In this document: piece after piece, positions 1 through 5,028 of the stretch
Numbering within the stretch: position 1 is the first letter of the stretch
Layout of the letters: each line of letters opens with the position of its first letter
NCBI GenBank assembly: GCA_020352575.1
Contig: CP070681.1
Location: forward strand, 1,231,143-1,236,829
Source: Acidimicrobiia bacterium
GTDB lineage: Bacteria; Actinomycetota; Acidimicrobiia; Spongiisociales; JAENVV01
DNA: 5,687 nt
Reading direction: 5' to 3'
Program-made: the position numbers and the translations under genes
Notes under the pieces: model-generated
Seen by the model: only the letters and a program-made list of their open reading frames with translations
The model's database searches: none
Told to the model about the DNA's origin: nothing

Positions 1-7
1 ACAACAC

Positions 8-39
8 AGCCCGACTTCCTGGCTCCCTCCCAGCGGGCT
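8..39. other. Imperfect hairpin near the window edge
   Basis: AGCCCG (8-13) pairs with CGGGCT (34-39). Inside this, CTGG (19-22) pairs with CCAG (30-33) around a 7-nt loop, leaving a 5-nt one-sided bulge (14-18). No T-run follows on either strand. It may be a second, weaker terminator-like structure beyond the stronger repeat at 46-82, or part of the end of a gene lying to the left. In GC-rich DNA a stem of this quality can arise by chance, so this is only a note of what occupies the window start. Confidence 0.25.
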
Positions 40-45
40 ATCTGT

Positions 46-82
46 GACGACCCCCGGCAACTCCTCCCGTCCGGGGGTCGTC
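46..82 (-). terminator. Perfect 12-bp hairpin, probable terminator of the antiporter gene
   Basis: GACGACCCCCGG (46-57) and CCGGGGGTCGTC (71-82) are exact reverse complements, giving a 12-bp GC-rich stem around a 13-nt loop. The hairpin starts about 50 nt beyond the antiporter stop codon and there is no gene between them. No U-tract follows on either strand. It therefore resembles the U-less hairpin terminators proposed for high-GC actinobacteria rather than a classical intrinsic terminator. Being symmetric, it could equally serve a plus-strand gene ending to the left of the window. The repeat is seen directly; its terminator role is inferred. Confidence 0.6.
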
Positions 83-132
83 CGCGTCCGGGCACACTCA
101 TGCCTGCGCCACATCGGCGCGACAGGCGCGGC

Positions 133-1917
133 TCAGGGACTGGTGAGCCAGAGGACGGTGTCGCCGGGCTGCGCCCGGTCGAGAATCCGGCGCGGTGCGT
201 CAGTGGCGCGGATGAAGAGCTGCTGGTTGCGGAGCAGGAAGAGGGTGAGCCCACCGGGACCCATCTCCTCTCGTAGGTGCTCGACGTTGAAGCCCGATGT
301 GAGCTTCGTCCGCTTGATCTCGGCGCCCTCGTCGATCCGACGGGCGAGGTCGGCGTAGGTGAGCCCGGCATCGAAGAGCGTCCTCCCCCCGAACGCCTCG
401 GACGGAGCCTCGATGCCCGGTCCGAACGGGGTGGCTGCGAGCTGATAGGTCTCACCGGCGCCGAACACCTCGGCGAATCGCTCCGTGGCCAGCGTGTTCA
501 CCTCATCGTTCGGGGTCATCGCCAGCACCCGGCCGATGCCCGAGAGGTCGAGGTCGAGCGGCAACTCGTGGTCGATGAGGTTGCCGTAGTAGGTGCGCCG
601 ACCGACGAGACGGGCATCGACCTCGTCGCGCCGGCTCGTCGTGGCGAAGAGGACGGTCACGCCGGCTTCGGCGAGGGCATCGCCCAAGAACCGCTCCACC
701 TGACCGGCTCCTACGATCACGACGCCCTGACTCGACTTCTCTGCGAGGCCCAGCCAGCGAGCAAGTGGCCCGGCACCGAACCCGTAGATGAGGACGGTCC
801 CGACGATGACGGCGAAGGTGATCGGAGGCAGCACCTCGGCGCCCTCGACGCCCATTTCCTCGAGTTCGAGGGCGAAGACCGACGCAACTGCGGCGGCGAC
901 GATGCCCCGGGGAGCGACCGAGCCGATGAATCCGCGTTCCCGGGCCGAGAATTCCGACCTCCACGTGGCGAGCCACGCAACGAGGGGCCGGGCCACCAGG
1001 ACGAGGACGAGCACGAGGCCGACGACCCCGATCGAGATCTCCGAGAGCTGCTCTCGGGTCAGGCGCGCCGACAGGATGATGAACAGCAGGCCGACGAGCA
1101 GCGTCTGCAGCACCTCGGAGAACTGGATGATGGACTTGGTGCGGAGTTCCTTGCGGTTGGCCAGGGAAAGGCCGAGCACGGTGGTGGCGAGCAGGCCCGA
1201 CTCCTGCGCAAGCACGTCCGCAGCGGCGAAGGCGATGAGCGCCGCCGTCATGCCCACCAAGGGCACAAGCCGCTCCGGGATGAGGTGGCGCCGGAGCGCA
1301 TATCCGGTCGGTACGGCGACCACGAGGCCCGCCACGACACCGTCGGCCACGAAGAGGCCTGCCGTGCGCAGCACATTCGAGCCCCCACCCTCGGCGACGA
1401 AGATCACCTCGAAGGCGATCACGGCGAGCATGGCGCCGATCGGGTCGATGACGATGCTCTCCCATTTGAGGAGCGACGAAACCGACTGGCGTGGCCGGAC
1501 GCTGGTGAGGATGGGGCCGATGACCGTCGGCCCCGACACCGTGAGGATGGCGCCGAGCAGAACTGCCAAGCCTGAGGGGAAGCCCAGGAACGCCGACGCC
1601 GAGAGCGCGCCCAACGCCCAGGTGACCAGCACGCCGACCGTCACGAGGAGCCACAGCACTCGCTGGCTGCTTGCGATCTCCCGGAACCGAAGACTCAACC
1701 CCCCTTCGAAGAGGATGAGTCCCACCGAGACGGAGACGAGCGGCAGGAGGACATCACCGGCGAGGGCATCGGGGTCAAGGACCTGCAGCACTGGGCCCAT
1801 GACCACACCCGTCACGAGCAGCACGACGATCGAAGGGACGTTCAACCGTGCCGCCAGCCACGTCGCCGCCACGGCGAGCGCTACGAGTGAAGCGATCTCG
1901 AAGACGGCACTGTCCAT
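133..1917 (-). CDS. Cation:proton antiporter (CPA1/NhaP-like) with C-terminal TrkA-N/RCK-like domain
   Basis: Integral-membrane antiporter of 594 aa, expected to exchange Na+ or K+ for H+ across the cytoplasmic membrane in pH and ion homeostasis. Residues 1 to about 392 form the hydrophobic Na_H_Exchanger-type domain with roughly 11-13 membrane segments. Family landmarks are LFEGGLSL (69-76), TVSGPTVIGP (126-135), the ion-site stretch ESIVIDPIGA (153-162, Asp158) and APRGIVAAA (335-343, conserved Arg337). Residues about 398-500 look like a nucleotide-binding Rossmann fold of TrkA-N/RCK type (VIVGAGQVERFLGDALAEAG, 400-419), followed by a small C-terminal region. Canonical electroneutral CPA1 proteins have Asn-Asp at the ion site; here it is Ile157-Asp158. 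The start at 1917 was chosen because the protein begins there with a membrane-ready sequence and a TANNNT box sits 8 nt upstream. Starting at 1986 would add 23 residues with no family character. The antiporter class is secure; the transported ion is not determined. Confidence 0.92.
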   Translation of the reverse strand: MDSAVFEIASLVALAVAATWLAARLNVPSIVVLLVTGVVMGPVLQVLDPDALAGDVLLPLVSVSVGLILFEGGLSLRFREIASSQRVLWLLVTVGVLVTWALGALSASAFLGFPSGLAVLLGAILTVSGPTVIGPILTSVRPRQSVSSLLKWESIVIDPIGAMLAVIAFEVIFVAEGGGSNVLRTAGLFVADGVVAGLVVAVPTGYALRRHLIPERLVPLVGMTAALIAFAAADVLAQESGLLATTVLGLSLANRKELRTKSIIQFSEVLQTLLVGLLFIILSARLTREQLSEISIGVVGLVLVLVLVARPLVAWLATWRSEFSARERGFIGSVAPRGIVAAAVASVFALELEEMGVEGAEVLPPITFAVIVGTVLIYGFGAGPLARWLGLAEKSSQGVVIVGAGQVERFLGDALAEAGVTVLFATTSRRDEVDARLVGRRTYYGNLIDHELPLDLDLSGIGRVLAMTPNDEVNTLATERFAEVFGAGETYQLAATPFGPGIEAPSEAFGGRTLFDAGLTYADLARRIDEGAEIKRTKLTSGFNVEHLREEMGPGGLTLFLLRNQQLFIRATDAPRRILDRAQPGDTVLWLTSP

Positions 1918-1925
1918 CGGCGGCG

Positions 1926-1931
1926 AGGTTA
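1926..1931 (-). promoter_or_regulatory. Candidate leaderless -10 box of the antiporter gene
   Basis: On the minus strand TAACCT fits the actinobacterial -10 consensus TANNNT and ends 8 nt before the ATG at 1917. No Shine-Dalgarno-like sequence precedes that ATG (the adjacent bases read CGCCGCCG). This matches leaderless transcription, with the RNA starting at or next to the start codon. No recognisable -35 hexamer lies 16-18 nt upstream. Confidence 0.4.
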
Positions 1932-1974
1932 GGGCGGCTGCACAGGTGGGGGGATCCTTGCCCCGGGAGGACAG

Positions 1975-1995
1975 TATCATTCTCAATTCCGAGAA
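1975..1995 (+). promoter_or_regulatory. Candidate promoter/operator in the antiporter-DUF2306 divergent region
   Basis: The 89-bp region between the divergent starts (1917 and 2007) contains TATCAT (1975-1980), a possible -10 for the plus-strand gene. It overlaps an exact inverted repeat, TTCTC (1980-1984) with GAGAA (1991-1995), spaced by 6 nt. Read on the minus strand, the stretch 1977-1986 gives TGAGAATGAT-like sequence that resembles half of a Fur/Zur-type 7-1-7 box, while the other half does not fit. The placement near a -10 suits repressor binding, but no regulator is known and the similarity is weak. Confidence 0.3.
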
Positions 1996-1997
1996 CT

Positions 1998-2002
1998 AGG
2001 AG
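1998..2002 (+). promoter_or_regulatory. Ribosome binding site of the DUF2306 gene
   Basis: AGGAG lies 4 nt before the ATG at 2007. The spacing is shorter than optimal, but this is the clearest Shine-Dalgarno match in the window. It decides in favour of this start over an upstream in-frame ATG at 1848, which would read through the divergent promoter region and into the antiporter gene. Confidence 0.55.
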
Positions 2003-2006
2003 TGGC

Positions 2007-2648
2007 ATGCGCACGGTACGAGGCAGCATCGGGTGGGGCGTGATGGCGTTCCTCGCCGTGTCCATCTCGCTGGCCGTGGTGCCGCAATACCTGACCGCCG
2101 ATGAGACGAGAATGTTTCCCCAGCAGGTCGAGACGTACCTCGCCAACCTCACTCCGATCGTCGGCCACGTCGCAGGTGGCGCCGTGGCGCTCCTCCTCGG
2201 CCCGACGCAGTTCATCCCGGCGCTCCGCCGCCGGAGGAGCCTCACCTTCCACCGCTGGGCGGGCCGCCTCTACCTCGTCGGCATCGCCATCGGTGGGTTC
2301 TTCGGGCTGTGGATGGCGTTCCTCGCCTACGGGGGATTCGTGGCACAAGCCGGCTTCTTCGGGCTCTCCGTCGCATGGCTTGCCACCGGGGCAATCGCCT
2401 ACCGCCTCATCCGAAACGGCGACCAGGACCACCACCGTGAGTGGATGATCCGCAACTACGCCCTCACCTTCGCCGCGGTGACCCTCCGACTCTGGCTCGG
2501 TGTGTCGCAGGCCTCCGGCATCGACTTCGACCTCGCCTACCCGGCAATCTCGTGGATGGCGTGGGTACCCAACCTCCTCGCGGTCGAGTGGTGGATTCGG
2601 CGACAGCGGGGGCTGAAGGCGACCCGCCGCGACGCCGTCCCGGCCTAG
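2007..2648 (+). CDS. DUF2306-type multi-pass membrane protein
   Basis: Protein of 213 aa with about six predicted membrane segments (roughly 9-26, 49-69, 86-108, 113-135, 149-166 and 178-196) and a basic cytosolic-looking tail. It has the pattern of the DUF2306/COG5395 family: GHVAGGAVALLLGPTQF (53-69), FHRWAGRLY (81-89), then DHHREWMIRNYALT (141-154), and a C-terminal WVPNLLAVEWW (186-196). The conserved histidines His54, His82 and His142/His143 lie in or at the edges of membrane helices. This is compatible with binding of heme or a metal, but that is inference; the biochemical function of this family is not established to my knowledge. The gene has its own RBS, is divergent from the antiporter, and is followed after 29 nt by the 2TM gene on the same strand. 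The family call is from remembered motifs, not a search. Confidence 0.82.
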   Translation: MRTVRGSIGWGVMAFLAVSISLAVVPQYLTADETRMFPQQVETYLANLTPIVGHVAGGAVALLLGPTQFIPALRRRRSLTFHRWAGRLYLVGIAIGGFFGLWMAFLAYGGFVAQAGFFGLSVAWLATGAIAYRLIRNGDQDHHREWMIRNYALTFAAVTLRLWLGVSQASGIDFDLAYPAISWMAWVPNLLAVEWWIRRQRGLKATRRDAVPA

Positions 2649-2664
2649 CGACACCGCACCGACA

Positions 2665-2670
2665 TACACT
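2665..2670 (+). promoter_or_regulatory. Candidate leaderless -10 box of the 2TM-domain gene
   Basis: TACACT fits TANNNT and ends 7 nt before the GTG at 2678, with no Shine-Dalgarno sequence between (CAGGCCC). The box lies just after the stop codon of the DUF2306 gene (2646-2648). The downstream gene may therefore be transcribed independently and leaderlessly as well as by read-through. No convincing -35 is visible. Confidence 0.45.
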
Positions 2671-2677
2671 CAGGCCC

Positions 2678-3115
2678 GTGGATCGCGAGGAACTCGAACG
2701 GCTACGTTTCAGCCAGGAGGAAGTCGGCGAGCTCATAGAGACGGCGACCCGCCTCGACGGCCTCCTTGGCGACAGGGGGTTGAGCCTGGAGGAGCTCAGG
2801 GGCGTTGCCGCCGAACTGGGCATCTCCGACGACGCACTCCTCGAGGCGCTGGAGACCCGACTCCACGCCGAACGCAAAGCGCGGGAAGAGGAGGCGCGGG
2901 AGGCGGCCTCGAGTGCTGCCACTGCCAGTACTCGGCGGGCGCAGGTGAACGGGTGGAAGCAACACACTGCCGCGTACCTCGGCGTGAACGGTGGCCTCGC
3001 CATCCTCGACCTCATCACGGGGAGTGGGTTCAACTGGTTCTTCTACGTGGCCGCAGCGTGGGGCATCGGCTACCTGATCCACTCCCTGATGGTGCTCTTC
3101 CGCACCGAGGAGTAA
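2678..3115 (+). CDS. Small 2TM-domain protein with N-terminal helical module
   Basis: Protein of 145 aa starting at GTG. Residues 1-62 form a charged helical module (FSQEEVGELIETA at 11-23, then LSLEELRGVAAELGIS at 35-50 and DDALLEALE). This resembles a short 'eel..iA.E.GIs...l..AL' unit found at the N terminus of various bacterial membrane and signalling proteins. Residues 63-90 are a charged, probably coiled linker rich in Glu, Arg and Ala. Residues 91-142 match the 2TM domain (PF13239-like): HTAAYLGVNGGLAILDLITG, a short turn, then NWFFYVAAAWGIGYLIHSLM, giving two membrane helices at about 98-115 and 119-141. The predicted topology leaves both ends in the cytosol. The GTG is supported by the TANNNT box 7 nt upstream and because longer in-frame versions would run deep into the DUF2306 gene. 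The function is unknown; a membrane-anchored adaptor role is a guess. Confidence 0.8.
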   Translation: MDREELERLRFSQEEVGELIETATRLDGLLGDRGLSLEELRGVAAELGISDDALLEALETRLHAERKAREEEAREAASSAATASTRRAQVNGWKQHTAAYLGVNGGLAILDLITGSGFNWFFYVAAAWGIGYLIHSLMVLFRTEE

Positions 3116-3118
3116 CGG

Positions 3119-3919
3119 CTAGCCCTGACAGGCAGGGCACCACCAGATCGACCGACCGGCCGATTCACCGATCCGTACCTCCGAGCCGCAACGTCTGCAT
3201 GGTTCGCCGTCCCGCTTGTAGACGTAGAGCCGCTCGGCTCGAGTCAGGTCCTTGCGACTACGAGCACCCACCTCGTCGGGGTCGACGGTCACGATCCGGC
3301 CGGCACGCTCGCCTCGCCGCAGGTGCTCGACCGACAACTCCCAGATCGCTCTCGCCGCCGGGTCCTCGATCTCCTTCGCCGGGGTGGAGGGATCGACGCC
3401 GGCAAGGAAGAGGATCTCGGCGCGGTAGACGTTGCCGACCCCGGCGATCGCCTTCTGGTCGAGGAGGGCCGCACCGATGGGGACCGATCGCCGACGGAGC
3501 CGTTCGATGAACCCCTCGGCGTCCCCCGGCTCGTCCACGAGGGGATCGGGGCCGAGGCGGGCCTCGATCGCTTCCTTGGCAGTCGGGTCGACGAGCTCGA
3601 CGATCGTGGCCCCTGCCAAGTAGAGGGTGCCCGTATCCGCCTCCCACGCGAGCCGGGTGCCATCGGTCGGCGGGGGTGGATCGGATACGTGGACGCGGAA
3701 CTTCCCGAAGAGGCCGAGGTGGACATGGAGGATCTCCCCGGACGACCATCGGTAGAAGAGGTGCTTCCCCCTCGCCTCGGCACCCTCCAAGACCTGCCCG
3801 TCCAACCGGGCTGCCCCCTCTGAGAAGCGCCCCTGGGGCGACCACGCACGCACGCGTTCCCCACCGAACCGACGTTCGTGGAGGCGAGCGGCGCGATGGA
3901 TGACGTGGCCCTCGGGCAT
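3119..3919 (-). CDS. nei1: Nei1-type DNA glycosylase/AP lyase (endonuclease VIII family)
   Basis: Base-excision-repair enzyme of 266 aa that should remove oxidised bases (mainly pyrimidines in this family) from DNA and cut the abasic site by beta,delta-elimination. All hallmarks are present. The N terminus is MPEGH, with catalytic Pro2 and Glu3 (which also fixes the start codon). The conserved lysine Lys52 sits in GKHLF. The helix-two-turn-helix is IAGVGNVYR (158-166, Asn163). The C-terminal zinc finger is Cys241-x2-Cys244-x16-Cys261-x2-Cys264, with Arg256 in GRSIWWCPACQ. The early stretch MPEGHVIHRAARLHERRF and HVHLGLFGKF (65-74) closely resemble mycobacterial Nei1 rather than Fpg/MutM. The gene lies 34 nt downstream of the oxidoreductase on the same strand, probably in one operon. 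No clear ribosome binding site precedes it (CCGGGGT abuts the ATG). Its stop codon faces the 2TM gene's stop with 3 nt between them. Confidence 0.93.
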   Translation of the reverse strand: MPEGHVIHRAARLHERRFGGERVRAWSPQGRFSEGAARLDGQVLEGAEARGKHLFYRWSSGEILHVHLGLFGKFRVHVSDPPPPTDGTRLAWEADTGTLYLAGATIVELVDPTAKEAIEARLGPDPLVDEPGDAEGFIERLRRRSVPIGAALLDQKAIAGVGNVYRAEILFLAGVDPSTPAKEIEDPAARAIWELSVEHLRRGERAGRIVTVDPDEVGARSRKDLTRAERLYVYKRDGEPCRRCGSEVRIGESAGRSIWWCPACQG

Positions 3920-3953
3920 ACCCCGGATACGAGGCGACGAACCCCCTCGGACG

Positions 3954-4946
3954 TCAGACGACGATCACGTGCTTCCCCGCCGCATGTCCCTCGGCCAGCG
4001 CGGCGAGGGCACGAGGGGCGTCCTCCAGCGGCCAAGTCCGCTCGATCACCGGGCGGATGCTGCCCTCGGCGAGCATCGCCGCCAGCGCCTCGAGGTCGGC
4101 GCGGACGGTGCGTGCGGTTCCCGAGACGAAGGTGCGGGAGTCCATCATCGACAGCGCCTTCCGGAACAGCATGTTCCGCATGGGGCCGAAGACAAGGTGT
4201 TTTGGCCCGGTGATGGTGACGTTTCGCCCGCCCTCGACGAGCGTGCGGCGAGTGGCGAACCACCCGCGTGTGCCCGCGTTGTCGAGCAGCACGTCGTATT
4301 CGCCGGCTTCGGTCGTGAAGTCGACCGCCGTGTAGTCGATGACCCGATCGGCACCGATCGATCGGGCCTGGTCGACCTTGCCCGTGCTGCACACCGCGGT
4401 CACCGTGGCGCCGAGGGCCCTGGCGATCTGGACGGCGAACGTGCCAACGCCCCCCGACGCGCCATTGACGATGACCCGCTCCCCCGGTTGCACGGAAGCG
4501 AGGTCGCGAAGGGCCTGGAGGGCGGTGAGCCCCGCCATCGGCGTGGCGGCGGCATCCTCGAACGAGACGCCCTCCGGGATGTGCGTGATCCCCCGCGGAT
4601 TGGCCACCGCGAACTCCGCCCAGGCGCCGAAGCCGACGCCTCCGAAGACCCGGTCGCCCACCTCGAATCCCTCGACCGCTGCCCCGACGGCCTCGATGAC
4701 TCCGGCGACGTCGGAGCCGGGGACCGGCCGCTTGGGGGCCCGGATGCCCGCCATCGAACGCGCCATGAGTGGCGTGCCGGTGGTCATGTGGTGGTCGTAG
4801 GCGTTAACCGACGAGGCGTGCACCCGGATGAGGACCCGATCGTCGGCGAGCTCGGGCACCGGCACGGTGCGTACGTCGAGCCGGTCAGCAGTGCCGTAGC
4901 GGTCACCGAAGACGGCTCGCATCTGGAGGGTGGTGGTGTGCGTCAT
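3954..4946 (-). CDS. NAD(P)H:quinone oxidoreductase-like medium-chain dehydrogenase/reductase
   Basis: Cytosolic enzyme of 330 aa in the zinc-free MDR superfamily (quinone oxidoreductase/NADP-dependent alcohol dehydrogenase group), expected to use NADPH to reduce quinones, enals or similar carbonyls. The GroES-like N-terminal domain includes VLIRVHASSVNAYD (38-51) and PGSDVAGVIEAVG (76-88). The Rossmann domain has NGASGGVGTFAVQIA (161-175), the glycine-rich AxxGGVG signature. STGKVDQARSIGAD (187-200) follows, where Ser187 and Lys190 suit NADP binding. The protein ends in GHAAGKHVIVV, typical of the family. No catalytic or structural zinc cysteines are seen. The start at 4946 is preferred because GGGAAGG precedes it. 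The family-like start at 4922 (MRAVFGDRYG) has no RBS. A start at 4985 would add a TTA codon, rare in such genomes, and run through the operator. The exact substrate is unknown. Confidence 0.88.
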   Translation of the reverse strand: MTHTTTLQMRAVFGDRYGTADRLDVRTVPVPELADDRVLIRVHASSVNAYDHHMTTGTPLMARSMAGIRAPKRPVPGSDVAGVIEAVGAAVEGFEVGDRVFGGVGFGAWAEFAVANPRGITHIPEGVSFEDAAATPMAGLTALQALRDLASVQPGERVIVNGASGGVGTFAVQIARALGATVTAVCSTGKVDQARSIGADRVIDYTAVDFTTEAGEYDVLLDNAGTRGWFATRRTLVEGGRNVTITGPKHLVFGPMRNMLFRKALSMMDSRTFVSGTARTVRADLEALAAMLAEGSIRPVIERTWPLEDAPRALAALAEGHAAGKHVIVV

Positions 4947-4949
4947 GGG

Positions 4950-4956
4950 CCTTCCC
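4950..4956 (-). promoter_or_regulatory. Possible ribosome binding site of the oxidoreductase gene
   Basis: GGGAAGG on the minus strand lies 3 nt before the ATG at 4946, which is closer than ideal. It is the only purine-rich element ahead of the three possible ATGs (4985, 4946, 4922), so it supports 4946 without proving it. Confidence 0.4.
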
Positions 4957-4963
4957 GTGGTTG

Positions 4964-5021
4964 TCGTACGTCGTAAGGTTGCCATACACAGTAAGGATAT
5001 GTCAAGCCTTACGTGGTACGA
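4964..5021. promoter_or_regulatory. Composite operator between the oxidoreductase and TetR genes
   Basis: The divergent region (starts at 4946 and 5029) holds three copies of GTAAGG: plus strand at 4973-4978 and 4991-4996, minus strand at 5007-5012. They form two nested inverted repeats. The outer one pairs TCGTACGTCGTAAGG (4964-4978) with CCTTACGTGGTACGA (5007-5021), matching at 13 of 15 positions. The inner one pairs GTAAGG (4991-4996) with CCTTAC (5007-5012), 22 bp overall, a size typical of TetR-family operators. The right arm overlaps the TetR gene's -10 box. On the minus strand a perfect -35-like TTGACA (5000-5005) lies inside the inner palindrome, although no good -10 stands 16-18 nt beyond it. 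Repressor binding here would block both genes. The repeats are seen; the binding is inferred. Confidence 0.6.
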
Positions 5022-5022
5022 T
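5014..5022 (+). promoter_or_regulatory. Extended -10 box of the TetR gene, leaderless
   Basis: TGG-TACGAT combines the extended -10 motif TGN with TANNNT (5017-5022) and ends 6 nt before the ATG at 5029. There is no Shine-Dalgarno sequence (TCGGCC lies between), so the transcript probably begins at or next to the start codon. No good -35 is present, which an extended -10 can compensate for. The box overlaps the outer operator arm, fitting autorepression. Confidence 0.5.
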
Positions 5023-5028
5023 TCGGCC

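Noticed and set aside
277..1575. A long plus-strand open frame (432 codons) opposite the antiporter gene
   Set aside because: Its product is rich in Asp, Glu, His and Arg with no fold or family character. It is the expected antisense shadow of GC-biased codons in a clearly real membrane-protein gene.
788..1999. A second long plus-strand open frame (403 codons) opposite the antiporter
   Set aside because: The Ser/Thr/Arg-rich composition is typical of a wrong frame in high-GC DNA, and it runs across the divergent promoter region.
1848..2006. N-terminal extension of the DUF2306 protein to an ATG at 1848
   Set aside because: The extra 53 residues are Arg/Pro-rich, lack family character and overlap the antiporter gene on the other strand; the ATG at 2007 has AGGAG upstream.
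4343..4366. Palindrome CCCGATCG-N8-CGATCGGG
   Set aside because: It lies inside the oxidoreductase coding sequence (the SIGADRVIDY region), where the bases are explained by codons for conserved residues. An intragenic operator is possible but nothing else supports it.
3900..4976. A plus-strand open frame (358 codons) opposite the oxidoreductase
   Set aside because: Low-complexity charged product with no recognisable motif; the minus-strand oxidoreductase has full family signatures over the same bases.
4983..4985. Upstream ATG at 4985 as the oxidoreductase start, with TATCCT 8 nt before it as a leaderless -10
   Set aside because: It would add 13 residues containing a TTA codon, place coding sequence inside the palindromic operator and leave family alignment further away. 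The start at 4946 has a purine-rich RBS. It remains an alternative worth testing by 5'-end mapping.
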